Position numbers and translations under genes: made by a program. A DNA stretch of 60,538 bases from Budvicia aquatica DSM 5075 = ATCC 35567 (lineage in GTDB: Bacteria; Pseudomonadota; Gammaproteobacteria; Enterobacterales; Enterobacteriaceae): assembly GCF_000427805.1 (NCBI RefSeq), contig NZ_ATYS01000034.1, positions 1 through 60,538 on the forward strand, in the 5' to 3' direction. Positions 37,732 to 46,950 of the stretch are shown here, in pieces (the first letter of the stretch is position 1; each line of letters starts with the position of its first letter). The notes beneath the pieces were generated by a model. It saw nothing but the letters and a program-made list of their open reading frames with translations. It was not told the DNA's origin and ran no database searches.

Positions 37732-37755
37732 AAAGGGCCATATAAATGGCCCTTT
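37732..37755 (-). terminator. xanP terminator (minus strand)
   Basis: Perfect 10-bp stem AAAGGGCCAT/ATGGCCCTTT with a 4-nt loop, followed on the minus strand by AATTTTG. It separates xanP from yicH, which then needs its own promoter or readthrough. No other feature is visible in 37517-37783. Confidence 0.8.
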
Positions 37756-37783
37756 AGAGGAAATACGCCGTCCAAAATAAACG

Positions 37784-39187
37784 TTATTTCTCGTACGGGA
37801 AGATCAAATTCAGCACGATCGCCGTAATACCGCCGGCAGCAATACCGGAGGACAGTAACGTTTTCAGCCATTCCGGAGCAAACTGCAAAATAAGCGGTTG
37901 TTGAGATACGCCCAAACCAACGGCCAGCGACAGGGCCATAATCATAATTGCACGACGGTTAAGCGTTTCCCGTGACACGATCCGCACGCCTGATGCGGCA
38001 ATAGTACCGAACATCACCAGCGTTGCGCCGCCCAGAACCGGTTCTGGAATGCTCAGTACAAAGTCACTGACAAACGGGAACAGGCCAAGTATCACCAGCA
38101 TTATCGCCACAACATAGCCCACATAGCGGCTGGCTACGCCGGTAAGCTGTATCACGCCATTGTTCTGACCGAAGCAGGAGTTAGGGAAGGTGTTGAATAC
38201 CGCTGATAGCATCGAGTTTAAACCGTTAGCTAACACCCCGCCTTTCAGGCGCTTCATATAAACCGGACCAGTAACCGGTTGTTCTGATACGTCAGAGGTG
38301 GCGGTGATATCGCCAATGGTTTCCAAAGAGGTGATCATAAATACTAACATCAGTGGAATGAGTAGCGTCCAGTCGATACCTAATCCGTAATAAAGCGGCG
38401 TCGGAACCATGATTAACGGGCTCTCAACGTTGACGCGCTCCGGTAACATATCCATAAACCATGCCAGTATATAGCCAATCGCCATCGCGATAACCAGTGA
38501 CGAAACTCGCAGATAAGGGTTGCGTTGACGGTTAAGTAAAACGATGGTCGCCAGTACAACACCGGCTAACAGCAAATTCTGAGGCGAACCAAAAGTATTG
38601 TTAGTTTCAGACATGGCACTGTAGCCGCCGCCGATAGAAATCAGCCCAACTTGAATCAGCGACAGGCCGATAATCATCACCACGATACCTGATACCAGCG
38701 GAGTAATAATGCGCTGGGCCAAATGTAATACTCTTGATAGGAAAATTTCAGTGCAGGATGCCAGCATCAGCGTGCCGAACAGGGTCGCCATCATGGTCGG
38801 TACATCAGCCCCGCCGTTTTTCAACGCAGTGCCACCCATAATCAGCGGGGCAACAAAGTTAAAGCTGGTGCCTTGAATAGACAACAGGCCCGAGCCAACC
38901 GGCCCCCAGGTACGGATTTGTAGCAAAGAGGCGAGGCCAGAGGCAAACAGTGACATGCTGATAATATGCTGAGTATCTTTAGCCGGCAGGCCAAGAGCCT
39001 GACAAATCAACATGGCCGGGGTAATTACGGCAACAAACATCGCCAGTAAATGCTGAAATGCAGCAAATAGCGTTTGAGGCAACGGTGGACGATCTTCAAG
39101 ATGATAAATCAGTTCACTGCTGGATTTTTTATCGCTGATTTTTGGGGTACTGATTGCCCCGGATACGGAGTGTGAGCTGCTAGCCAT
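37784..39187 (-). CDS. xanP: Xanthine:proton symporter XanP
   Basis: Purine transporter of the NAT/NCS2 family. The NAT signature [17 protein letters not shown] and the GGGYSAM and [21 protein letters not shown] regions match E. coli XanP (463 aa; 467 here). About 14 membrane segments. Neighbouring yicH supports xanP over its paralogue xanQ. Confidence 0.93.
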   Translation of the reverse strand: MASSSHSVSGAISTPKISDKKSSSELIYHLEDRPPLPQTLFAAFQHLLAMFVAVITPAMLICQALGLPAKDTQHIISMSLFASGLASLLQIRTWGPVGSGLLSIQGTSFNFVAPLIMGGTALKNGGADVPTMMATLFGTLMLASCTEIFLSRVLHLAQRIITPLVSGIVVMIIGLSLIQVGLISIGGGYSAMSETNNTFGSPQNLLLAGVVLATIVLLNRQRNPYLRVSSLVIAMAIGYILAWFMDMLPERVNVESPLIMVPTPLYYGLGIDWTLLIPLMLVFMITSLETIGDITATSDVSEQPVTGPVYMKRLKGGVLANGLNSMLSAVFNTFPNSCFGQNNGVIQLTGVASRYVGYVVAIMLVILGLFPFVSDFVLSIPEPVLGGATLVMFGTIAASGVRIVSRETLNRRAIMIMALSLAVGLGVSQQPLILQFAPEWLKTLLSSGIAAGGITAIVLNLIFPYEK

Positions 39188-39352
39188 AATTAAGATACAA
39201 AACCTCTAAAGCCACAAAGAGCGCATTTTAATGATATTTCTTACGATAGCAATCGTTTGCCTATCTTATTTTTTCCTACCTCATCTCATGACTTCGAAAA
39301 TCTATCGCTAGCCTATGTGGATTGTTCCACCCATTTTTTTACCGCCTCATTT

Positions 39353-39368
39353 CGTGATCTGTTACACA
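39353..39368. promoter_or_regulatory. CRP-like site upstream of catabolic operon
   Basis: CGTGA-TCTGTT-ACACA matches TGTGA-N6-TCACA at 8 of 10 positions. It lies about 90 bp upstream of the predicted start, a distance compatible with class I activation. Confidence 0.4.
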
Positions 39369-39415
39369 AATGTAATCAATATATCCAACTTGTTACGATT
39401 CAGTTAAATAACGCC

Positions 39416-39443
39416 TTGACGGATTATTCACCACTTCTATAGT
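39416..39443 (+). promoter_or_regulatory. Promoter of the catabolic operon
   Basis: TTGACG (39416-39421) and TATAGT (39438-39443) are 16 bp apart, giving a start near 39450 and a leader of about 55 nt before the first gene. It is the best sigma-70 match in the 317-bp xanP-operon gap. Confidence 0.65.
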
Positions 39444-39466
39444 TTGGGTATTAAATAAGAAACATA

Positions 39467-39482
39467 GTTTCATATATGAAAC
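39467..39482. promoter_or_regulatory. 16-bp perfect palindrome, candidate operator
   Basis: GTTTCATATATGAAAC is a perfect palindrome at about +17 to +32 from the predicted start, where a bound repressor would block transcription. The IclR-family gene inside the operon is the obvious candidate, since these dimers bind short palindromes. Confidence 0.6.
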
Positions 39483-39504
39483 AGTCTATTAGAGGAACTG
39501 AGCA

Positions 39505-39819
39505 ATGAGCTGGATAGATGTATGTGAACCCTCTCAGGTTAAAGAAGACTTCCCCTTCTCAGCAAAGGTTAATGACAAAGAAATCGGTGTTTATTTCATT
39601 GATGGCGAATATCACGCTCTGGAAGATGTTTGTCCCCATGCCTATGCCTTATTGAGTCAGGGATTTGTGGAAGACGGGTTAGTGGAATGCCCGTTACACG
39701 CTGCCGTATTCGATATCAAAACCGGACGCTGCGAAGGCGGACCCGGTCAGGATATCCACAAATATCCGGTTCGCGTATTCGAAAATAAAATCCAAATCAC
39801 TTTTCTCCCGGAGGAATAA
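39505..39819 (+). CDS. Rieske [2Fe-2S] ferredoxin of a ring-hydroxylating oxygenase
   Basis: A 104-aa ferredoxin of the biphenyl/naphthalene-dioxygenase type. Cluster ligands are Cys43-x-His45 (CPHA) and Cys62-x2-His65 (CPLHAA). It would shuttle electrons from the FAD reductase (43782) to the oxygenase (40150). First gene of the operon; ribosome site GAGGAAC. Soluble, acidic. Confidence 0.9.
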   Translation: MSWIDVCEPSQVKEDFPFSAKVNDKEIGVYFIDGEYHALEDVCPHAYALLSQGFVEDGLVECPLHAAVFDIKTGRCEGGPGQDIHKYPVRVFENKIQITFLPEE

Positions 39820-39821
39820 AG

Positions 39822-40130
39822 ATGGAACAGATTAAGGACTTCAACCCCTGGTTGCCGGATACCCAACAGGTTATTCCCACCAAAGAAGGCGGCAACGGGC
39901 AGATTCACGTACCGGGGCAGTATCAGAATGTTATCTGGCAAAACCGCTCTCGAGTGCCGGACAGTTTTGAAGTTGCGCTGATAGCGGCGCTGGAAGAGAT
40001 TTTCGATCGGGGGACTGAAGAGCTGGAGCAGATCGTCACTCAGCTTAACGACAAGCGTCTGTTTGATCGCAGCGGTGATGCATGGACGGAAAAAACGTTC
40101 TGCCACTTCCTTAAAGTAAACGGCTTCTGA
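39822..40130 (+). CDS. Small protein with recombinase-like helix-turn-helix
   Basis: A 102-aa protein between the ferredoxin and oxygenase genes, two bases after the former with a GGAGG site inside its end. The C-terminal half (ALEEIFDRGTEELEQIVTQL, then NDKRLFDRSGDAWTEKTF) resembles the HTH of serine recombinases (the part that reads 'N.RG...G..WT...'). The N-terminal half (NPWLPDTQQVIPTKEGGNG) has no recognised fold. There is no catalytic recombinase domain. Proteins of this kind occur in oxygenase clusters, but I know of no established role; an assembly factor or regulator are both possible. Confidence 0.75.
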   Translation: MEQIKDFNPWLPDTQQVIPTKEGGNGQIHVPGQYQNVIWQNRSRVPDSFEVALIAALEEIFDRGTEELEQIVTQLNDKRLFDRSGDAWTEKTFCHFLKVNGF

Positions 40131-40149
40131 TCGGAACGAGGACAAAATA

Positions 40150-41202
40150 ATGACTGACAATACTCAAGACTCAGCCAAGCAGATACAAAACTACTTAGAC
40201 CAGGGCGTTCGCGGTGTCTGGTACCCGGTATTGGCGAGCTGGGAAGTGAATAGTAATCCGGTCGGAATTACCCGCCTTGAACAACAAATTGTGTTATGGC
40301 GCGATACTCAGGGCGGAATTAATGCGCTGGAAGATCGTTGCCCGCATCGCGGTGCCCGCCTCTCTATGGGCTGGAATTTAGGCGATCGTATCGCCTGCTG
40401 GTACCACGGTTTAGAGATTGGTGGCGATGGTGAAGTTAAAGACGTGCCCGCGGTTGAGCGCTGTCCGCTGGTCGGACAAAAGTGCCTGAAAAATTATCCG
40501 GCGAAAGAAGCTTATGGCGCTATTTTTCTTTATTTTGCTGTGGCTGATGAAGCCCCGCCTGCGCTGGAGTTTCCCAAAGAGCTGGCTGACTCCGAGTCTT
40601 ATAGCCACTTTCTGTGTACCGCCAGTTGGGACTGCAACTATCAATATGCATTAGAAAACGTGATGGACCCGATGCACGGCACTTACCTGCATTCATCCTC
40701 ACACTCCATGGCCGAAGGAGACCGCAAGGCCGATATGGTGCTCGAACCTACCGACAACGGTTTTATCTTTAAGAAGAGCGAGCAGGTAGGCGTTAACTTC
40801 GACTGGGTGGAATTTGCTGATACGGGGGCCTTCTGGATGCGTTTATCTATTCCTTATAAGAAACGTTTCGGACCGGGCGGCCACTTCTGGATTATCGGTA
40901 TGGTTGTACCGGAAGATAAAGATCACTGCCGGGTATTCTTCTGGCGCATTCGTCAGGTTAAAGACTGGCAGCGCGATATCTGGCGCTTTATGTACCGCAA
41001 TCGCCTGGAACAACTCCACTGGGACGTACTGGAACAAGATCGCATTGTGCTGGAGAACATGGCGCCAAATGCCCGTGGTCAGGAATATCTCTATCAGCAT
41101 GATGTCGGGCTTTCTCGCCTGCGCCGTATTTTACAAAAACAGGCCAAGAAGCACCTGGATACCCTCAGCAAGCCAGCGGTTTCACCAGAGGCATCGGTAT
41201 GA
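40150..41202 (+). CDS. Rieske non-haem iron oxygenase, catalytic subunit
   Basis: Catalytic alpha subunit (350 aa) of a Rieske oxygenase. The Rieske cluster ligands are Cys64-x-His66 (CPHRGA) and Cys83-x2-His86 (CWYHG). The mononuclear iron site shows D173-PM-H176-GTYL-H181. No beta subunit gene is present, so it should be an alpha-only enzyme of the phthalate/vanillate/carbazole-oxygenase class. With the separate ferredoxin and reductase it forms a three-component system. Substrate unknown. Overlaps the next gene by ATGA. Confidence 0.92.
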   Translation: MTDNTQDSAKQIQNYLDQGVRGVWYPVLASWEVNSNPVGITRLEQQIVLWRDTQGGINALEDRCPHRGARLSMGWNLGDRIACWYHGLEIGGDGEVKDVPAVERCPLVGQKCLKNYPAKEAYGAIFLYFAVADEAPPALEFPKELADSESYSHFLCTASWDCNYQYALENVMDPMHGTYLHSSSHSMAEGDRKADMVLEPTDNGFIFKKSEQVGVNFDWVEFADTGAFWMRLSIPYKKRFGPGGHFWIIGMVVPEDKDHCRVFFWRIRQVKDWQRDIWRFMYRNRLEQLHWDVLEQDRIVLENMAPNARGQEYLYQHDVGLSRLRRILQKQAKKHLDTLSKPAVSPEASV

Positions 41203-41960
41203 AGCCGCTACAGCTACTAAAAGACCAGCGAGTGGTGGTGACCGGTGCCGCCCGTGGTTTGGGCAAAAGCTTTGCCGCTGCGGTTGTTCAGGCCGGCGCC
41301 CGGGTAGTGATGTGCGATGTGCTTGAACAGGAATTGATGGCCAGCGCCGATGAACTGATTCAGCAAGGCGCTGACGTTGAGGCCCGAGTTATCGATCTGT
41401 CATCACCTTCCTCGATTAAAAATGCCTTTGTACAGATTGCCAAGGGCGGTGGGATTGACGGTTTAGTGAATAACGCTGCGCTGGCAACCGGGGTAGGCGG
41501 CAAGACCATGATGGAGTACGACATTGACCTCTGGGATCGGGTTATGACGGTCAACGTCCGTGGTACATGGTTGGTCAGTCAGGCGGCGGTGCCGCTGCTA
41601 AGGTCCGGTGACCACGGCAAGATCGTCAATATCGCATCGGATACTGCTCTCTGGGGGGCCCCGCGCTTGATGGCTTACGTTGCCAGCAAAGGTGCGATTA
41701 TCTCGATGACCCGTTCAATGGCTCGCGAGCTGGGCGCTGATGGTATCTGTGTTAATGCCATTGCGCCCGGGCTAACTCGGGTAGAAGCCACCGAATATGT
41801 CCCGGCAGAGCGTCACCAGCTATATGAACAAGGTCGGGCTTTGCCGGGCGCTCAGCATCCTGATGATGTAACCGGCAGCGTACTGTACTTACTGTCGCCG
41901 CTGGCTAACTTTGTGACCGGCCAGTTGATACCGGTTAACGGTGGCTTTGTCTTTAATTAA
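41199..41960 (+). CDS. Short-chain dehydrogenase (possible cis-diol dehydrogenase)
   Basis: Classical SDR of 253 aa with the cofactor motif TGAARGLGKS (about residues 16-25), NNAA, and an intact catalytic Ser...Tyr-x3-Lys (IASDTALWGAPRLMAYVASK). Its position next to the oxygenase fits oxidation of a cis-dihydrodiol to a catechol or of an alcohol product. Start overlaps the oxygenase stop. Confidence 0.9.
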   Translation: MKPLQLLKDQRVVVTGAARGLGKSFAAAVVQAGARVVMCDVLEQELMASADELIQQGADVEARVIDLSSPSSIKNAFVQIAKGGGIDGLVNNAALATGVGGKTMMEYDIDLWDRVMTVNVRGTWLVSQAAVPLLRSGDHGKIVNIASDTALWGAPRLMAYVASKGAIISMTRSMARELGADGICVNAIAPGLTRVEATEYVPAERHQLYEQGRALPGAQHPDDVTGSVLYLLSPLANFVTGQLIPVNGGFVFN

Positions 41961-41998
41961 TGACGGTCGATATACCAGTAAACCGCCCGGGAGGGTAA

Positions 41999-42784
41999 AT
42001 GTCTAACCAACAAGTTGCTAAATATTTAGTACCCGGACTGGTGAAAGGGCTGGAAATTTTGCTGGTGTTAGGTCAACAAAACAAAGAGCTGACTTTTGCT
42101 GAATTGCACCGTTTAGCCAAAATGCCGAAAGCAACGGCGTATCGGGCGGTGCAAACGCTGGAACATATGGGTTTTATCATTCGAAATTCCCGAACCAATA
42201 CCTTTTCAGTTGGCAGCAAGGTGTTGTTACTGGGCTTTCAGTATATCGCTTCGCTGGATGTGGCTCAGATTGGCCAGCCGATTATTGAAAGGCTGCGGGA
42301 TATCAGCCAGTGCAATAGCCATTTAGCGATCCGTGATGGTCTGGACGTTATCTATATTGCTCGAGTGAGTTCCCCGTCTTCGCAGATTAACCATGTCACG
42401 GTAGGAACCCGCCTGCCGGTTCACCGCACATCTCTGGGGCGGATGTTACTCACCAGCAGTACCCGTGAAGAATTTGAGCAGCTTTATCCGCATGATGAAT
42501 TACCCGATAACTCACCGGGCTCCCCAAGCAGTCGTGAGCAGCTTTGGGAAATGATTCAACAGGATAAAGCCAGAGGTTACGTGATCGGTGAATCCTATTT
42601 CAGATACGGCATCTCCTCCATTGTTTACCCGGTATTCAACCATGAAAAACGGGTACAGGCGGTGGTCAGCATTATGGTGCCTTCCCATGAAATTCCTAAA
42701 AGCGATCGTCAGCGTCTGCAGGAAGTAGTCCGCGACGCGGCGCTAAAAATTTCTGACCTGTTAGGGGCTTTGCCCGCGCATTAA
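41999..42784 (+). CDS. IclR-family transcriptional regulator
   Basis: 261-aa regulator with an N-terminal winged HTH (FAELHRLAKMPKATAYRAVQTLEHMGF, about residues 32-58) and a C-terminal IclR effector domain (...RLPVHRTSLGRMLL..., GYVIGESYFRYGISSIVYPV). Such regulators often control aromatic catabolism and bind pathway substrates. It lies within the operon on the same strand, not divergent, with a GGGAGG site, so it would control its own synthesis through the upstream palindrome. Confidence 0.9.
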   Translation: MSNQQVAKYLVPGLVKGLEILLVLGQQNKELTFAELHRLAKMPKATAYRAVQTLEHMGFIIRNSRTNTFSVGSKVLLLGFQYIASLDVAQIGQPIIERLRDISQCNSHLAIRDGLDVIYIARVSSPSSQINHVTVGTRLPVHRTSLGRMLLTSSTREEFEQLYPHDELPDNSPGSPSSREQLWEMIQQDKARGYVIGESYFRYGISSIVYPVFNHEKRVQAVVSIMVPSHEIPKSDRQRLQEVVRDAALKISDLLGALPAH

Positions 42785-42840
42785 TACCTGACGACAGCTG
42801 GTACAGGTATCAGACACTTTCAAATTATTGTGAGGCAAAT

Positions 42841-43785
42841 ATGAGCGTAATTGGCATAGAAAAGATGGAATTCGGCGTAGAAGATCTGTCGACCTGCGAA
42901 AGGTTTATGACTGACTTTGGCCTGACCCCTGCCGGTCAGGGCGGGCTTGCTGGTCCCCGTACCTTTAAGACCCTTAGCGGTGCCAGCATTGTGCTGCATC
43001 CCCATGATAGCGATGAGCTACCGGCAGCGTTTGAGTCGGGTTCAACTTTACGCCGTATGACCTGGGGTGTGAAGTCTAAAACCGATTTGGCAGAACTAAA
43101 CCAAAAGCTGTCGGGCACTCCCGGATTCAGGTTGATCGATGATGGTGAAATTGAATGCCGGGATCCTAACGGCATGACCCTGAGATTTATTGAACAACAG
43201 CAAAAGCATGTGGTGTTACCAATATCGCCGATAAATCAGTGGGGGGATGTCCGCCGGGTTGATGAAGCCAGCCCTGTCTATAGCAAGGCCAGCCCGATCA
43301 ATATCGGTCACGTGGTATTTTTCGTACAGGAGTTGGAGGCGACCGAGCGCTTTTACTGTGAGGTATTGGGCTTTCAGGTATCTGACCGCTATACCGATCG
43401 GGCCGTATTCTTGCGGGCTCAGGTGCGCGGAGTTCACCACAATTTATTTTTACTAAAAATTCCTAACCGTAAGCCGGGGCTCAACCATGTTGCCTTCACT
43501 GTCAGAGATATTCATGAGGTGATCGGCGGCGGTCTGGCGATGAACCGCCACCACTGGAGCACCTTTATTGGCCCGGGTCGTCATCCGATCTCTTCGGCGT
43601 ACTTCTGGTACGTCAATAGCCCGACCGGTGGTGCTTTTGAGTATTACACCAATGATGATTATCTGACTGAAAACTGGCAGCCGCGGGAAATGGAACACTC
43701 AGTCACTACCTTTACTGAATGGGCGGTGGAAGGCGGTATTGATTATGACACTCGGCGCCAGATTAAGAAGGCGGAGGTGGTATGA
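42841..43785 (+). CDS. Type I extradiol dioxygenase (VOC family)
   Basis: Two-module vicinal-oxygen-chelate dioxygenase, 314 aa, like 2,3-dihydroxybiphenyl or catechol 2,3-dioxygenases. The Fe(II) ligands in the C-terminal module are His157 (IGHVVF), His216 (LNHVAFTV) and Glu267 (GGAFEYYT). It would cleave a catechol-type ring next to the hydroxyls. Overlaps the reductase gene by ATGA. Confidence 0.9.
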   Translation: MSVIGIEKMEFGVEDLSTCERFMTDFGLTPAGQGGLAGPRTFKTLSGASIVLHPHDSDELPAAFESGSTLRRMTWGVKSKTDLAELNQKLSGTPGFRLIDDGEIECRDPNGMTLRFIEQQQKHVVLPISPINQWGDVRRVDEASPVYSKASPINIGHVVFFVQELEATERFYCEVLGFQVSDRYTDRAVFLRAQVRGVHHNLFLLKIPNRKPGLNHVAFTVRDIHEVIGGGLAMNRHHWSTFIGPGRHPISSAYFWYVNSPTGGAFEYYTNDDYLTENWQPREMEHSVTTFTEWAVEGGIDYDTRRQIKKAEVV

Positions 43786-45020
43786 ACCAGATCCCTAATC
43801 AGGAACAGCAAGAGGATGCTGGCATCGTGATTATCGGCGGGGGACAGGCTGGAGGATGGGCTGCTAAAACCCTGCGGGAGAGCGGTTATACCGGCAAACT
43901 CTCGGTGATCGGCGATGAACCTCATGATTTTTATGAGCGACCACCACTGTCTAAGGCTGTTTTGCTCGACAGTGAGGGGCAATTGGGTCTGACCCGGCTG
44001 TTCTCGGAAGAGGCCGTGGCTGCGCTGAATATTGACTGGCACCGCCCGTTAAGAGCCGACGGTATTTTGCGTGATAAACAACAGGTGATAATGAGCAATG
44101 GCGAAAAACTGCCTTATCGTCAGTTGCTGATTGCTACCGGCGGACGCCCGCGCCGCCCTGAGGGCTTATGGCAAAGCCATAAGAAAGTCTTAACGCTGCG
44201 TTCATGGAATGATGCCCTTCAGCTTAGAACTCAGTTAGCGCAGTCGAAAACCTTGGCGGTAGTCGGTGGTGGTTGGATTGGTCTGGAAATTGCTGCGTCG
44301 GCCCGCAAGATGGGGATTGCGGTGACGGTTTTTGAACGTCAAAGCGCTCTGTGTCTGCGCAGTATTGGCAGCGAAGTCTCGCAGGCTCTGCTTGAGTTAC
44401 ATCAAAATCAGGGCGTTGAAGTCATCTGTGGCTGTGGTGACATTACCCTGACTGACAATAACGGGCAGCCTGAGCTTAAAAGTGAGCTGACCGAAAGCCA
44501 AACGTTTGATCTGGTCGTTGTCGGGATTGGCGTGATTCTCAATCTTGAATTAGCCCAACAGGCCGGTTTAGAGGTTCGTGGCGGCGGCATTGTTGTCGAC
44601 GATCAGGGCAGAACCAGCGATCCGGCTATCTTTGCGGCCGGCGATGTTGCCTTACATTCCTCATTGGGAATCTGCCTGCAATCCTGGGCCTATGCCCAAA
44701 ATCAGGCAATTACCACGGCCCGTAGCATGCTGGATATCGGTCAACAGGGTTATGAAGAACAGGCATGGCTGTGGTCAGATCAATATGCTGAAAATATCCA
44801 AATTTTGGGTATTCCGGCCAACGACTCGCACTGTGTTATCCGTCAGGACGGCTCTTCCAAAGTCTATTTCTACCTTAACGCAAATAACCAACTGGTACAG
44901 ATGGTGGCCTTTAACGACGCCCGTACCATCAAGCTAGGCAAGCGCTGGTTACTGGCTAAAAGAGAACTTGACCCGGCGCAGTTATCCGATCCCTCTTTTT
45001 CATTGATGGCACTGAAATAG
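43782..45020 (+). CDS. FAD-dependent ferredoxin reductase
   Basis: 412-aa reductase of the BphA4/HcaD class. N-terminal FAD fold GGGQAGGWAAKTLRE with ...YERPPLSK, second NAD-binding fold VVGGGWIGLEIAASARK, and a FAD-tail motif FAAGDVA. It completes the electron chain NADH - reductase - ferredoxin - oxygenase. Translation is coupled to the dioxygenase. Confidence 0.92.
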   Translation: MNQIPNQEQQEDAGIVIIGGGQAGGWAAKTLRESGYTGKLSVIGDEPHDFYERPPLSKAVLLDSEGQLGLTRLFSEEAVAALNIDWHRPLRADGILRDKQQVIMSNGEKLPYRQLLIATGGRPRRPEGLWQSHKKVLTLRSWNDALQLRTQLAQSKTLAVVGGGWIGLEIAASARKMGIAVTVFERQSALCLRSIGSEVSQALLELHQNQGVEVICGCGDITLTDNNGQPELKSELTESQTFDLVVVGIGVILNLELAQQAGLEVRGGGIVVDDQGRTSDPAIFAAGDVALHSSLGICLQSWAYAQNQAITTARSMLDIGQQGYEEQAWLWSDQYAENIQILGIPANDSHCVIRQDGSSKVYFYLNANNQLVQMVAFNDARTIKLGKRWLLAKRELDPAQLSDPSFSLMALK

Positions 45021-45072
45021 CGGGCCGTGGCCCAGTCTATCTTCGGGTAACGCTCCGGAACGGGATATCACT

Positions 45073-46353
45073 ATGACGACTCAACCGATTGAAACTACAC
45101 ACTCACAGGCTTATGTTCCGCCCGTTTTGGCCGGCGATGAAATGCCGGTCCGTTGGTCAATTCCTCTGGCGCTGTTTGCCTGTGTTGTATTGGCTTTCTT
45201 CGACAAGATAAGCATTGCCGCACTGTTTTCAGATACTGAGTTTCAGAATGCATTAGGTTTGTCATTCGACCCGACTTTGTTGGGATTGTTGATGACCGCC
45301 TTTCTGCTTTCTTATGGTATTTCATCCATGTTTTTAAGCAGTATCGGTGACTATATTGAACCAAAAAAGCTGCTGATATGGATGATGTGCGTCTGGTGTA
45401 TGTTGATGGTCTGCATGGGCTTTGCTAACTCTTACCGCACCATGATGATGCTAAGGATTATGTTAGGCATTGCTGAGGGCCCGCTGTTCTCACTGGCTTT
45501 TGCCATTGTCCGGCACTCGTTTCCTCAGCGCCTTCAGGCCCGGGCTACGATGTTATGGCTACTGGGAACGCCGATTGGTGCCGCCCTTGGGTTCCCGGTG
45601 ACGTTATTTATTCTGCATCACTTCGGCTGGCGCTGGACCTTCTTTGCCATGGCCGCGCTGACTATTCCGGTGATCTTTATCGTGATTTATGGCTTACGCC
45701 ACGTCAACGTCACGCCGAAACTGAAAGCCGCACAGTTAGCCAAGTCAACGCCAGAGAATCCGGTTTTGAGCCGCAAACAAGAGCGGCAAGAGCTGTATAA
45801 AAGCTGGCAGTTTTGGCTGATTTGTATTTTTAACATCGCCTTCCTGACTTATCTGTGGGGAATTAACGGCTGGCTGCCAAGCTACCTGATTAAAGGTAAA
45901 GGCATTCATCTGGAGCAGGTTGGCTATCTTTCCTCGCTGCCGTTTATCGCCATGCTGCTGGGTGAAGGTATCGGTGCTTATGTTTCGGATCGTTTAGACC
46001 GCCGGGCAATGTCGTGCTTTATCTCTTTGCTTGGCGCCAGCGCCGGCCTGGTATTGGTACTTTATATTGAGGGCACTTATCAGGTTATTGCTGCCATGGC
46101 TTTCAGTACCTTTATGTGGGGCATCGGGGCACCTAATGTATTTGCCCTGTTGGCTAAAGTGACCAGCGCCCGAGTCAGCGCGACGGCCGGTGGCATCTTT
46201 AATGGTCTGGGGAATTTTGCCGGGGCATTGGCTCCGGTGGTAATGGGAATGCTGATCGCCGCATCAGGCAACATGGATGTTGGTTTACTGTTTTTAGTGA
46301 TAGTTGCTGTTACCGGTTGCGTGGTTCTGCTGCCGCTGGTGAAACGTTATTGA
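45073..46353 (+). CDS. MFS transporter
   Basis: 426-aa major facilitator with about 12 membrane segments, closest in style to the aromatic acid / anion:H+ symporters (DKISIAALFSDTEFQNALGLS, then GDYIEPKKLLIWMM loop 2-3). Probably imports the substrate of the pathway. Central cytoplasmic loop at about 200-235. 52 nt after the reductase gene. Confidence 0.88.
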   Translation: MTTQPIETTHSQAYVPPVLAGDEMPVRWSIPLALFACVVLAFFDKISIAALFSDTEFQNALGLSFDPTLLGLLMTAFLLSYGISSMFLSSIGDYIEPKKLLIWMMCVWCMLMVCMGFANSYRTMMMLRIMLGIAEGPLFSLAFAIVRHSFPQRLQARATMLWLLGTPIGAALGFPVTLFILHHFGWRWTFFAMAALTIPVIFIVIYGLRHVNVTPKLKAAQLAKSTPENPVLSRKQERQELYKSWQFWLICIFNIAFLTYLWGINGWLPSYLIKGKGIHLEQVGYLSSLPFIAMLLGEGIGAYVSDRLDRRAMSCFISLLGASAGLVLVLYIEGTYQVIAAMAFSTFMWGIGAPNVFALLAKVTSARVSATAGGIFNGLGNFAGALAPVVMGMLIAASGNMDVGLLFLVIVAVTGCVVLLPLVKRY

Positions 46354-46386
46354 TTGATCCAATAGACCTTAGAAAGGAGTAATACC

Positions 46387-46920
46387 ATGTCACAAGCTCA
46401 GGTTTTACCGCATAACGATACCGTCAAACCCGAAGGTATTTCGATGGAAGATTGGCTGGAGTCGCGGATTGCCCGTTTTGAAGGGCGTAAATATGACTGG
46501 GATGCCCTGAAGTTTCAGGCGGATTTCGATCCTAAATATCGTCGGGCTCAAATGCGTTATATCGGTACCGGTGCCACCGGCGTTGCCAACGATGTGAACA
46601 CCGTTCCGGCAGAAAATTTCACCTTCTCTACTATGGTGCTGCCGGCCAAGTGTGAAGGGCCTCTGCATCTGCACTCTGACGTTGAAGAAGTGTTCTTTAT
46701 GCTTAAAGGCTGCATCACGCTGTTTATTCGTGACGGGGATCAGGAACATCAAACTATTTTGCGTGAGCGGGATCTGATTTCAGTGCCTGCGGGTATTTAT
46801 CGTGGGTTATTAAACCATGGCGAAGAAGAGGCACTGATGTGCGTAATGTTAGGAACTCAAAAGCCGGCGATTCCGACATACCCTTCAGATCATCCGCTGT
46901 CTAAAGTGAAGCGTGGCTAA
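46387..46920 (+). CDS. Cupin-domain protein
   Basis: 177-aa single-domain cupin. Metal-binding motif 1 is visible as HLHSDVEEVFFMLKGCITLFI (about residues 98-118, with His and Glu ligands) and motif 2 around PAGIYRGLLNHGEE. Could be a small dioxygenase, isomerase or binding protein for a pathway intermediate. Strong AAAGGAG site. Confidence 0.85.
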   Translation: MSQAQVLPHNDTVKPEGISMEDWLESRIARFEGRKYDWDALKFQADFDPKYRRAQMRYIGTGATGVANDVNTVPAENFTFSTMVLPAKCEGPLHLHSDVEEVFFMLKGCITLFIRDGDQEHQTILRERDLISVPAGIYRGLLNHGEEEALMCVMLGTQKPAIPTYPSDHPLSKVKRG

Positions 46921-46950
46921 TCCCCTGACTGATTGCATAAAGGAACTGTT

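Noticed and set aside
37554-37871. 105-codon minus-strand frame over the xanP end and terminator
   Set aside because: Reads through the xanP 3' end and a perfect terminator stem; no protein similarity.
39257-39442. 61-codon plus-strand frame between xanP and the catabolic operon
   Set aside because: It overlaps the promoter elements and has no ribosome site or recognisable protein.
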